From Phyllostachys edulis (taxonomy: Eukaryota > Streptophyta > Magnoliopsida > Poales > Poaceae): a stretch of DNA of 64,000 bases. The notes below the pieces were generated by a model. The model saw nothing but the letters and a program-made list of their open reading frames with translations. It was not told the origin of the DNA and searched no databases. The DNA is taken from positions 89,673,333-89,737,332 of the forward strand of contig CM070548.1 in NCBI GenBank assembly GCA_036346405.1. Reading direction: 5' to 3'. Shown here piece by piece: positions 24,118 through 36,600 of this stretch. The position numbers were made by a program, and so were the translations under genes. The first letter of the stretch is position 1. Every line of letters starts with the position of its first letter.

Positions 24118-24385
24118 CCGGTCCTTAAACTTTTTATGCTGTGTCATCCCGGTCCATAGACTTTCAAAATGTGTATCCGGTCCCTAAACACTGTTTGGGT
24201 CTCAAACATAGCCTCCCTCTTGCAAAGCACGATAATGGCACACTTTGAAAGTCTATGGACCGATGACACAAAGCATAAAAAGTTTAAGGACTAATTTGAG
24301 ACCTAAACAGTGTTTAGGGACCGGGATGACACACTTTGAAAGTCTATGGACCGGAATAACACAGCATAAAAAGTTTAAGGACCGG
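24118..24385. repeat. Foldback (inverted-repeat) element, MITE-like
   Basis: The left arm (about 24118-24215) begins CCGGTCCTTAAACTTTTTAT and continues with GGTCCATAGACTTTCAAA and CCCTAAACACTGTTT. The reverse complement recurs at 24294-24385, ending AAAAAGTTTAAGGACCGG. A further reverse-complement copy of the outer half lies at about 24237-24290, so the right side carries the arm motif twice. The region could form a long hairpin. No target duplication was evident, so the transposon class is open. Confidence 0.75.
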
Positions 24386-25906
24386 TAATAGACTTTACTC
24401 AATATACAACAAGAGGCAGGCATGAAATCCTGTCGTTTCGTCGCTTTTCTAATTGCCACTGTTATCAGCAAAGTTTAGATGAAACAGACAAAGTTTCCCC
24501 ATTTTCAAGAACGGTAAAAAGGAGAGGGAGGAGGGTCGTTCGAATTGAATTTCCCCCTCATTTACCATGAAAAGAGATGAAAGGTGGTTTTGTGGGCCCA
24601 AGGGATGTAATCTTGCCCGGGCTGTATGTATGCTTGATTGCTTGTTGGGGCTCACGGATGGATGGATAGATAGTTACAGTGTAGTCCCTTGGACGGTTGG
24701 ACCTGCCAAGAGATCCAACCTAACATTCCACTTTGTTCCCAAAGGCAAGCATTGCTCGTGGTCGTGGCCTCGTGGGCCTAGTATTGTTCACGAGTTTCGG
24801 TTGTAGTAATTTCATTCACGAAACTGGGTAGTGTTGGTTAGTAGCAACATGTGTATGATCTTTCCTCATTACTGGGGGAAAAGGGCCAGGTTTGACCGTT
24901 TGAAGCAAAATTGCACTAAGTACGACCGGTGGTGGCATCTGGCACGTTCCACACTCTTATAGCTAGACTTTTGCAAATGTTTCCTTGCATTTTGTTCTTA
25001 TCAAAGAAAGGAGAGGCATATAACGCAAAAGCACAGTGCTAAATTTTATGGTTTAAGCACCAAATCGGCATTTAAAAAATTCGGAAAAAATGTTCCGCAA
25101 GATAGAAAGTACAGTTCACAGAGTGATTACGCCAATACGTGCCATCCCAATGCCTCAATATGTGTGAATTGTGATGTTTCCCAATAGGGCCGTGCATCAT
25201 CATTGTAATGTACTTTTTGAGACACATTTCGCGACCAATTTATTTTCCTCTTGCGCTAGTGAAAGGAAGAATCCAAGCTCATGTCATCACGTCGCTGTCC
25301 GGGCTAAACTACAGCATAAAACTAGCGCAAACTAATGATGACCCGTTGTCCAGGCTAAACTACAGAATTAAACTAGCGCAAACTAATGACCCTTCTTTGA
25401 CAACAATATTGGGTTTTCATACAAATACAAGTTATATTCGTACAGTTCATTCAGCTTGCAGATTGGCTATATAATATATTCAAAGTTTCAAACTCCGAAA
25501 AAAATAACCAAGTTACTTTTCATTTGAAAGAGCAAGAGACTGAAGGCTTATAACCGCTGGCAGACAGTGGACAGTAATAAAAAGGCCCCGTAAGCAGGAA
25601 CACATGGAGAGGTTGATCAAGCCTGCCAGTTGATGAAGGATTACGTGGCAGATAGACAGTGAAGCAAAACAAGTCGTCTCAGAGATAATCCATTTCCATT
25701 AAGCAAAAGCAGTGGAGCGTCAACTGTCAACTGTAGGTTCATCGAGAATTACGGTACATATATACAACAAGAAGATTTCATAATTCGTCCACAGGTATAA
25801 GCTTGCAATTGGTCACATTTATGATATATCGACATACCCCAGCACAGAACGGAAAACCAATGCAATGCTTTCTAGGCAGATGTTTTCTGCGAGGTCCGCT
25901 GATATC
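24386..25906. other. Intergenic DNA and probable 3' UTR of the TBC gene
   Basis: The last part, up to 25906, lies just below the stop codon of the minus-strand TBC gene and probably includes its 3' UTR (exact end not identifiable). The rest is AT-rich with one short tandem duplication (listed separately) and no gene. Confidence 0.4.
25302..25403. repeat. Two-unit 51-bp tandem repeat
   Basis: GGCTAAACTACAG ... AACTAGCGCAAACTAATGA occurs from 25302 and again from 25353 with a few mismatches. No coding role is apparent. Confidence 0.75.
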
Positions 25907-27576
25907 TCACAAGACCTCGTCTTGTTGTACATACAGACCGGCGTCGGCCTCGATGGGAATAGAAGGCGGGGTTCCAGGTGGAATGCAAGCAGCTCCATTA
26001 TCACCCGCAATGGTACATAATGCTTCGGCATCCTGAAGAGCACGGTCAAGGTTGATCTGACCACTGAGCTCATTGATGAACTTGAGAAGGGTGTCGAAGT
26101 CCATCTGCTCCCCAATTATCCGCTGGCGGTACCTTTTCAAGATAGCAACGCACAAGTACAGGTGGAAGTGTTCTGACAAATAATGGGTCCACAAAACTTC
26201 CCACAAGACCATGATCTGATCAAAACTGAACTCCCTGCAATCCATAAGAAATAGGAGTGACTTAGAATTTAGAAAAGAGAGCAGGTGACTGCTAGCCACA
26301 TTTTCCTCGATCATAAGTAGTAATTGCTTAGGAGCTCATTGAATAAATTGAGTTCTTGTACAATTCACCTTTGTCAACCAAAAATATTTTTTTAGAAAAC
26401 AAAGATATTTAAAAAATAATAGGAAACTGATAATAGAAAACAGTTCATGTTTCCTCTTCTAGGCCACTTACTACTGGTAGACTAGAAATCGACTTTACCG
26501 GGGACCAGTGGTAACTGGTAACCAAACAGAAATTAGGTACACTAAGCTGCCACAAGACAACCAGGTCTGAACTCAGCTAGGGCCTTGGCAAAAGCTCGCT
26601 AGTTACAATTGAGCACCAGCAAAACCTATGAAGTTTTTCGTAAATAAAGTTAGCTTCAAAACTCTAAACTTAACTAACATGATGATTGATGCCAGGTTAG
26701 AGGGCTGATAAGAGTAACAGGAAGGTCAGGAAGGTACTGAGCTACTGGGCGTACCAAGTACCGACCAATAAAGCTTTACCAGAATACCAGATATAAGTAT
26801 CAATTGACAGAGAGGTACTGTAATACAGTCATCCCAGCTGGTATGAAGTATTTACTATTAATCTTTGGTGAAATTTGGCCTTCTTACTTTTTAGAAGCAA
26901 GATATGGCTTCATTTTCTGGAGAAACTTTGAAAGACTTTAGATGTCCTTAGTAGCCAAAGATTTAAGATATGGAAAAAAACTGTTAGAATAAGACTCTTT
27001 TGTATTTCCTTATCTGTATATGAAAACCCCCCTTGTACATCTTTATATATATCCCCCATTGGGCCCTCTTGAATATACACACAATATCCTAACATGGTAT
27101 TAGAGCATAAGGTACTAACCTAACTCGTTCCTTTCCGTTGCCATCCCCGGCCGCCACTACCGTTCCTTTCGACGCCGTCGCCCACCCGGTCATCGTCCAG
27201 CCTGAGTGCTGCCACGAGTCGCTGCTCTTGAAGAGCCACGCCGCCGCCGCACGGACTGCCCGACGCTGCCGCCGATTGAGAGCCCAAGGCGAGGACGACG
27301 TCGCTCGAGCCGCTCTCCGCCGACCGGACGTCGCCATTGCTCGCCTACCGAACCCTCGCATTGCAGAATGCTTGCCGCCGCCCGAGAAGGGAAGACCGAC
27401 GCCGGACGCTGCTCTTGCGCCGAGCCCCACTCACATAATGCCTGCCGCCGCCGCTTACAAGGGAACTCTAGGTTCCTCGCGTCTTCTGCCGGTGTCTTCA
27501 CAGGCTGCTAGCGTGTCATTTCCTTTAAGCGTCGGTGGCTCGCCCGCAAGAAAGAAAAACAAAGAACAAGAAAAGG

Positions 27577-27621
<45 letters not shown>

Positions 27622-30600
27622 ATCGATCTAACTGCTTGGCAGTCAATACCTTTGTTAGACTTCGTTGTTTTAGTCGCCATGGCAGTCGGCGCCACCTACC
27701 GATGGCTTCCGTTCCATCAGCTGCGATCCCATTCTCGGGAAACAAGCTTCATGGGGCAAACTACAGATGTGGTCTTCACTCATGAAGATCACACTTGATG
27801 ATCTCCGTCTCTAGGGATATGTTATTGGTGCCCGACCTTGTCCGCCGTCGCTAGTTCAGCCTCCTCCCAGACAGCCTACTTTTGCACCTCCTGCAGAAGA
27901 TGAGGCCGCCAAGGAGGCAGAGGCCACTATTGATGCTACTGATGAGGCCTTTCAGTGTGCCATAGATGCTTTTGAGCGCTGGTGTGCTGATGAGGCCCGT
28001 GTTCGAGCTATCCTGGTGGTCAGCGTCGACGACTCCATCCAGCCAGACATTGTTGATCTGCGTACTACTCGTCAGATCTAGGAGTACTTGCGCGAACGAT
28101 ACCAGCAGAGCAGCGATGCTCAGTTTTTTTCGTTTCAGCGTGAGTTGGAGACGCTTCGCCAGGAGGATTCCTCCGTCAACGACGTCATCAATTCATTATC
28201 GAGATTTCAGTCAAATTAATTAATTATATACAACTTAAGAATCTCAGGGAAACTAGAACATTGTGCTAAAAGTTAAATATGGAAGCTAAACTGATTTGTG
28301 TCACATAACAAATGGCACCTCAAAGAAATTCAAGTGTGTAAGATGCAAAACACGTGCAGCTTAAAAGAGAGAAGAAAAACATTACCTTTTGAATTGTATA
28401 AGAACCCAGCGAAAACAGAAGAAATAGTTTAAGCAGTCATTCAGCCTAAAATAGTTGTGCAACGGAGGATCAAGAAGCTCCACAAGCTATAAGGTACATA
28501 GAAAAGTTCACACAAAATTAGTATTGTATTCATAAAAATTTAAAAAAAATACTAGATTGATAAAACTAGTTACTGTGAGCACTAAGCTGAACGGCATTCA
28601 TCAAGGACAGTGGTATAATGAATAATCATAACATGGTAGGGATTAGAAGACAATACCATGGGATTGATGAATAGTGACAAAAATTAATAAAGAGAGTTTT
28701 ATAAGGCAACAACATCTTACAATGTTTAGTAAGATGTTGCCTTACAATGTTTAAGAGCTCCTTGGCATTTTAACAACAAATTTTGTACCAAGCTATACAT
28801 TTTTTTGTCATAATATCAATGCTCTAAATCAAAGGAAAAAAGAACTGAGGTGACCATATAAGAATAACACACACACAATCAATAGATACGCCTAAAGCAA
28901 AGTGGCTTTGCATGTTTTGCACTAGATGTGCCAACTAAACAAGATTTCATTGAGTACTAGTATTGACTCCTCACTGGAATGAATATCTATCGCATAACAA
29001 GAGAAGTGGAAAAAGAGCAACATGGTACTGCTTAGCTGCTCAGCCAGCACTTAGCATGATGAATGGAGAGCCCAGACATACCTTGGATAATGCAACCAGT
29101 TGAGCATGCATGCCGTTCTGATCACGATTAAAATTGGCTCCTAGTCGTTCCATCAAAGAAGCAAAGCACCAAAATGATTCGGACTCATCTTCCATGACAT
29201 AAAGTATAGGTGCCAAAAAATCACTCATTCCCTAGAAGACAGAACACCACATATTGTAGTATAGTTCCTCAAGACAATAGACAAAAATAGTGTGGATGCT
29301 ATTAAGAAAAAGATAAATCTATGTAAGGGTTAGCGTTCAACATTTGCATCCCAAATGATCCTAAACGAACGAATATATGTCAGGGCCTTAATAATTCAGT
29401 ATGGGTCTCTGATGCACTTTCTTAAACAAGCATGAGAATGAAGCATATCTTCAAGCATCATCCCCCCCAAAATAGGTAATTTATGATAAGTAGTAGAAAA
29501 CAGCTAGTGGACACTGTGTTTTGCACTTAAATGACAAACAGCTTAATCATTACATGATGTTGGGGGATTGCAGATGCAGGGCAATATGTAAGACACACTT
29601 ACCTGACAATAACCAAGGTCAAAATTATAGAAGGAATATGTCAACAGGATGTCACGTAGAACTACAACATTTTGATTGTCATCTCCTTCGTAGTAGGGAA
29701 CGGATCTATCTGTTCTCACCTTAATAGGAAAAATTACAACATCAACATGTAAGCTAAAATCGTATAATACAGAATTACAAACAGGAAGTGGTTAGTAGAA
29801 AGGGAAAGAGGAATCTTATTCATACCACATCTTTGTCAATAAGGCCTTTTCTTTCCCTAAACTTGGTGAACCTTTTAGCTTGTGTGGCTGAGATACTCTG
29901 CACATGGTATAAGCAGAATCATGATTATTTCTATAAAATGAAGAGTGGTGTATGCAAGGATCAAAATACCGGTACCGGATAAAATCCCGCCGGGCGGCCG
30001 GTAACGGTTACCGGCCAATAACCGGAAAACCCGGGAAAAACCCGGTCGAAATTCATCTAAAGAAATTTGAATTGGGGATGTAACCGTCAGGATTTTGAAT
30101 TTAAATTTAAATTTGAATTTTTCAGCCAGTTTTTTGGATCCCGATCACCACCGGGATTTCCGGTAACCGCCGGGATTTTGATCCTTGGGTGTATGTCCTA
30201 ATGTGAAAGCGTTGTTATGATATAAATAAATAAAAAGAAAGGAGCTGAAAGTGACTAACAGTACTTTTAGTGGAGTGCTATTAATGCAAACCAGAAGATG
30301 CTTTAAAAGGAGGACGCAGCTAACGCGTGACAAGTGTCACGCGTTTGTGCAGCTACGCTATCACCCCCGCTTCGTCTCTTCTTTCTTTTTTTGTGCCCAT
30401 AAGGTTGCTTCCCGCGATCTCTTTCCTTTTTATGATTCAACACACGCTCCCGCAACGCCGCCACAGACCACATGCCTTCTCCAGCACGACCAAGCAAAAA
30501 CAAGTCTTCTTGTTACTTGTTTTGTCACGAGCAGAATTATTGGATGGAGGATTGGATCGTAGGGGGTAGTTGTGTTAAGTATCGGGACGCGGTCCTAGAC

Positions 30601-33600
30601 CTCGATGGCACGGCTGAGGAGCCGTGACTACGGCTGCCGCGCGGCAGAGGCAGGGCAAGTGCCCGGGTAGAGAGGTAGGTTAGGGTTTTCTGATTTTCTT
30701 CTTAATCTCAAAGAAAAGTGCCTATCCTCTTTAAATAGAGAAAGACCCTAACAAACTTGACTAACAAGCAATCTGAAAATATGGAAACTAATGTATAGTT
30801 ATTCCTGATTTAAACAAAGAGTTCTAAAAGGAAACTAGACTTCGGAAGTTTATTCCGAAGCTAGCACATCCAAAGGTGACTCTGATTGCTTGATGTCCTG
30901 ATCCTTCTTCTTGCGCCGTGCGTAATGTATGCCCCACGTGACACGTTTATTGTTTTTTTTTCTTTAAATGATCATATCTATTAAACCGAGTTTCCGATTT
31001 GTATTCCGTCTGAACCGTTGTGATCTATATGACGAGTCTAACAAAACAAGACCTATATTGGATATGTTTTGGAGACATCTTGTTAAAATTGTTTCTCAGC
31101 TAGCAACTCTAGGTGCCATAGCTCACAATTCTCCGCTAATAATAATTATTGGTTTAACGACCTAGGTGATGACAACTAGAAGCTTTTTGTGCTGGTAACT
31201 AACAACTCTAGGGAGTTGGCTATTAGATATGACTTGCATAGGGTATTCTTTGCATATTTTCATACACATGTAACTCGTATATGTTGGCCTTTAGGCCTAT
31301 TGGAATAGACATGGGTCCATTCCATCATTGGCAACTAGCAAATTTCCGCTACTAGTGATTATAGGTTTCACTACGTAGGTGCCGACAACTAGCAGCTCTA
31401 GGTGCTGGTAACTATCAATTCTAGGTGTTGTTAACTATTAAACTCTAAATTAGTAGTTAGCTTTACATGCCACTTGCTACATTAGTTGCTAGTTCTACAT
31501 ATTCCTTGCTACGTTAGTTGGCTCTGCAAGTTCCTTGCTACATTAGTTGCTAGTGCAACTATAATTGTTGGCTACTAGCAACTATGAAATTCATCGTTGG
31601 CAATTAAAAGAGCTGTGAACCGTAAGAAAATATCGAAAACGCTTACAGGTTTAACGAAAATTTTCATCAAGGTGACAGGCAAAATTGGTTGGTTGAACCG
31701 GCAGGTTGATTGGCAGCTAGCAAATGTAGTTTCTGGCAACTAGCAACTACGAGGTTGCAAGAATTGTTCGTTTAACCTGTCGGGTTCCTAGCAGCTAGCA
31801 ACTTTAATTGTTGGCAACTAGCAAAATCCAAGTTTGGTGGTACCTAGGAAAACAATGTTGGTTTGCACTTCCATGGTATTGGTAGCTAGCAACTCTAGGT
31901 GTGGCAACTGGTTCAGTGTGGCAACTTGCTGTTAGAGTAACCGAATCAGTGTGACAACTAGCAACTCTAGGCTTTGGCAACTATGCATTTGAAAATTTAA
32001 CTTATCATGTCACAAAAACATATGCAATATGTATCTTATTTTGTTCGGTTCGTTGTATCGAACACAATGGTTTAAACAGAACGCAAAACAAACACTTGGT
32101 TGAAGAGATATACTCATTTAAAGATTAAACGACGAACTAGTACAAAACTCCGACTCACGTCCTGTGTCGCTCAACCCATCGTGAACATGTGAAACAAGTG
32201 CACATGCTTCTCTACGCCTTGAAGTGAATTGCACGCATGGTTTTCACGGCGTCGCCTTGGTGTTCTGGCGGTGCGAAGGGGACGCCGTGGAGGCTTGCCT
32301 CGCCTTGTCCATCTAGCCGTCGCCGCCGGCGATTTGCGCTCCCTCCGACACCAGGTACTCCCTCTACTTCTTTGTTTTTCTTGAGTTCTCCTGAAGTCCC
32401 AAACTCCCGATTTGTCATCTCCTTGTTTCCTTGAATTCTTCCTCTTGCTCCCGATTTGTCTTCCTCTTCCTTCTACTTCTTCTTTTCTTTGTTCCTCTCC
32501 CGATGTGCTACTGCCTACTGCTCATCCTTCGTTCTTCTTTGTTCGTCGTATCTCGCCTTGAGGACGCTATGGCGCCTCTCAGGCGCCGTGGTCGCCAAGT
32601 ACGCCGTGACAACCATGATTGCACGTCATTCCCTCACCCCGCTATGGGGAGCAAACGGAGCAGAAAGTTCCCGACCGTCCTTCCGACCGAATAAATTCCA
32701 AACGAGGAAATGGATATCCGGGAATTTTGTCGGATTTCGGAGTCGGATAGTTTGTCTCGGATATAGGATTGGATTCAGGAGAGGTATGCGTCGGATTCGG
32801 AGCTATCTGGGAATTTTATTGGAACTATCCAGTAAACCGCATCTCGGATATCTGGCATACGTGCACAGTCCCAGGCTCCCAACCGCCCCTGGGCCATGGC
32901 CCAGTTGAGTGGCATGTGGTGTGAGTGGTGCGGCCCATGTGCTAGCTAGCGATCGTTCTACAATACATGGATTTGACTGGCCAAGTTGGAGATATCAAGG
33001 TCCTAGTGTAGCCAGATGTACGTGTATGCATATATCATTTTGTTCATAGTTTATACAGCTTCAACTTTTATTTTATATTCAGCAAAAATTTGCTACTTGC
33101 TTCTTCTTTAACCAGCGTATGTGATGTGGTTAAGTTTGCTTGTTGAACTACTAATGTAGTTGCTTTTTGGACATATAGTACAACTGATTGATCATTATAT
33201 GTGTGATATACATGGTTTCTTATTTGTGACCGAGACTATCCGCATTCGGTTCAACATGTATTCGTTCCATATTCATGACTGAGACTATCTGCATTCGTAT
33301 TTGTATCCGGCACTATTCGTATCCAACTTAGATTCTTAGAAAAAATGTGGAATAGGATACGGGGTGAGCGATATCCGTCCGTATCCGCTCAGATTGCACC
33401 CCTACACCCCGCATCCGACGGCGTGCGCGTGGTCGCGCGACGAAGCATTATCGTTAAAAGAACCAGCCAATGGAGAATATCACAGGCAGCTACTTTGCCC
33501 AAAGGTTGATATCCAACCATTTTCCTACTACTGCCAAAACCATAAATGCCTCACAGATTGGGGGGCTGCCATAAGCTTAAGTGAGCACTACGTGTTTAGT

Positions 33601-36600
33601 CTTCCTCAGAAGTCAGTACTGTGTGTTTTGTATTCCCCAGAAGTAAGAACTGTCAACTCTGTAACTTGCCATCAAGTTATCACATGGTAGATCTATTTCA
33701 CAAAACACCTGCCAAAACAAAACATACCGACAGTCTCTATGGTTCTGGAAACTCAAGCTCTACATTATGGGCAGTGAATGTGTCCAAAAACCCCTAGCTG
33801 CTGATCAAAAAGTTCAAATGACCCAAGAAAATGCAATGTGATCATTGATGCCCAACCCCCCAAAAATACATGACTTGGTTTCCATCTTCTTACAAAAAGT
33901 CCGTTCAGAGTTAAAACAAAACCATATGATAAAAAATAAATCACATAATACCTAAAATGTAGTGCAAGGGAATATGTCCTGGCCAGCATTAATAACTTAT
34001 GCAGGAAAAAAAACAGCCTCAGGCACACTGAATTGCAGAACAGTGAACATATAAACCTTGACTAACCTTCCACTGGGACTTTATGGCTTCATATTCTTCT
34101 CGTTTTATGGCAGCAAGGTAGTCCCTCTCAGCATATGTTGAATCATATTTATAATACCCCAACAAGAATTTCCAGAGCTACATGTTCAATATCAGAATAT
34201 ATGTACAATAATGCCTTGCTGAGTGATTATAGCAAATCAGTGGTTAAGTATGCAAACCTCTTTTCTCAGAACATGATCAACTCCCCCATAGAAAACCTTT
34301 TTCCTCAGTGCCTTTGAATCCATAACTCTACCTTCAGGATCTAAGAAAGCTCCCCACTGTTCAAAGATATTTCCAACAAACAAAATAAGATTTCAGAGAG
34401 AAAAAATGGTACTGAAAAGTGACAACATGGTCGATACAGGAATAATTGCTAGATGGTTGGTGATGAAGATCCATGAAACTAAGAACACAATATTCAGTAT
34501 AAACTCAATACAGTTCTTAATGGCTGAAAATTTTCAGACTAGCTATTGGTAAAGCCCATCTTTTTAACTCATGGAAACAGTATCCAGCACCATGCAGCTC
34601 AGCTTGCGACAAGATCAGATATCTAGGGGCTTGCACTGGAATACTGGATCAAAGGGATAATGGCCCATGTAACTATCTATTTATACCTTCAGAAACCGTG
34701 TTGTTCGTATCAAAGGTTTAGTTACATGATCCTAATGTTAGTTCGCCTGCCAGAAAAAAAAAACATGGTTTGAAACTTACGGGGCAACAGGTCCAGTAAA
34801 ATCCCAGAAGAAATTATTACAGGTTTCCCTTAAAATCCAGGTCATAACTCAAAAGTTAAAACCAAAGTTAAACCTTAGGGTGCCTAGACTCTAGAGTCTG
34901 AGCCTGAGACTAGGTGAATCTGGGGGAATGTATATGTCCAACCTATGTATCACAAGTCTCAAGATTGAAAAGGATTTTATTTGTCCTGAGGATCATAATA
35001 CTTTATGCTAATTAACACACCAGAAATCTAATGTTGGACTCATCCCATTGTAAAGTTACACAAGTGATGTGTTATGTGGACTCAGTTACGGATCTAGCAA
35101 TAATCAGTATTGCTATGTTAGCAGAATAACTGCATCATAGACTTTAAGCATAATAAGTCAACTGGACTAAGGAAACATATAGATGGTGAAATAAAGTAAT
35201 CAATAAAATATATCAAACATCAGGAAATTGATACCTCTTCAACACTTAATGGGCGGTCTCTTTGTTTTCCCCACACCAGAGGTAAATGATCAGACTGTCA
35301 AAAGAGCAGGGAAACTGGTGTTACACAAAATGAAGTATGCAGTCTATGAATCACCGATCCTTCGCAAAGCTGCTGTACCAGTACTCCGTACGTACCCAAT
35401 ACTGCGATCCTTCACGATACGGGATTGGGAAGTATCGGTGAATTTCAGCTTTTAAAATTAATAAAAAATCATCCCGATACTCCCCAATCCTCCTAGGCAC
35501 AAAATACCTCATTTGAAAGCCCAAAAAAAGCCCATTCCTCCCAACCCTAAACCGAGTGGAACCGTTGTTGTGCTCTCTCTCTCTCTCTCTTGCTCTCACA
35601 TTCCAAGGAATGTATAGTTTTTAATTTTTCATCAAGGTAATCTCATTGTCTTAATCTCTTGTAGCCTCTTTAGTCTTTACATTTTCCTCATTTTTAAATC
35701 CACAAATACTCGCCGTATCTTTGTTTTTGGGAAATTGCGTATCACCGTAGCGGTATTCCGTATCGGTGATACATAGTGCACAGTTTATAATCATGGAAGG
35801 TTCAGCAGGTTAAAGCCTTGAACAGCATCAGGGACAAACCTCATGCAAGATATGTTACCTCTATCGAATCTGAGGGCAAAGAAGCCTTGTCTGGTGTTAT
35901 TTGCTGATCTTTGTACTTAACACTTGCTCTATTGTCCAAAACATGTTCTTGTTGTTGCCGACCATAAGGACGAGCACCACTACTGTGGTTTTCCCTAAAG
36001 AGGCTTGATGTGGTATCTCGGGCAAACTTTGTAACCAATGAGAATTTCTCCAAAACTTGAATCGAAAGATCACGACCTGGATCATTCGATTTGTGCTTTT
36101 GCTTTGAACCATATTCAGACATGCTAGAAGACACCCCATGTTTGGCATCATTCCCATGTCTGGCTTCATCAACTGAACCAGTGAAACTGAGTGAATTCTG
36201 TCTTGACATTGCATTTGCCACAGAGGCAACCCCTGGAAGCTCCAGAGATGACAGGCTTTTCTACAAGGCATCCAAAGAAAAGGATTAAGGTGCACGGTAG
36301 TTTAACCAATGTAAAACTTGACTGAAAGACTGGACTCCAAACTTAACAGATTCAAAAGGTCAATAGTGGCTGCAGTGGAAGAAAGCAAGGACAGTACAAA
36401 ATATCCTATCGAGAGCACAATGGTCTTTCTTGAGCACTATAGAGTAAAATACCAACAGAACAACAAAACTCCAAAATACAGTTGAGAGTGGTTTGTTCTG
36501 TACAAGAAACTACAATAGTATAACAGTAACACACCTGAAGAGGATCTTGAAAGTCGTTGACAAGAAATACATTAGGATCGTCATCCGACCTTGAAACAGA

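Noticed and set aside
27138..27785. 215-codon plus-strand open frame
   Set aside because: It is the leader of a copia fragment; it crosses an (AT)n microsatellite and only its last residues resemble gag in another frame.
31086..31990. Repeated short motif considered as a CRISPR-like or satellite array
   Set aside because: Spacing is irregular, repeats are degenerate and the setting is a plant intron; CRISPR is not applicable.
25907..36260. Possibility that the 36.3-25.9 kb exons form a separate gene from those at 42.2-43.9 kb
   Set aside because: The exon at 42265 ends in phase 2 and the exon at 36589 begins with the matching single base; the joined protein follows the known family order, and the gap is explained by the copia insertion.
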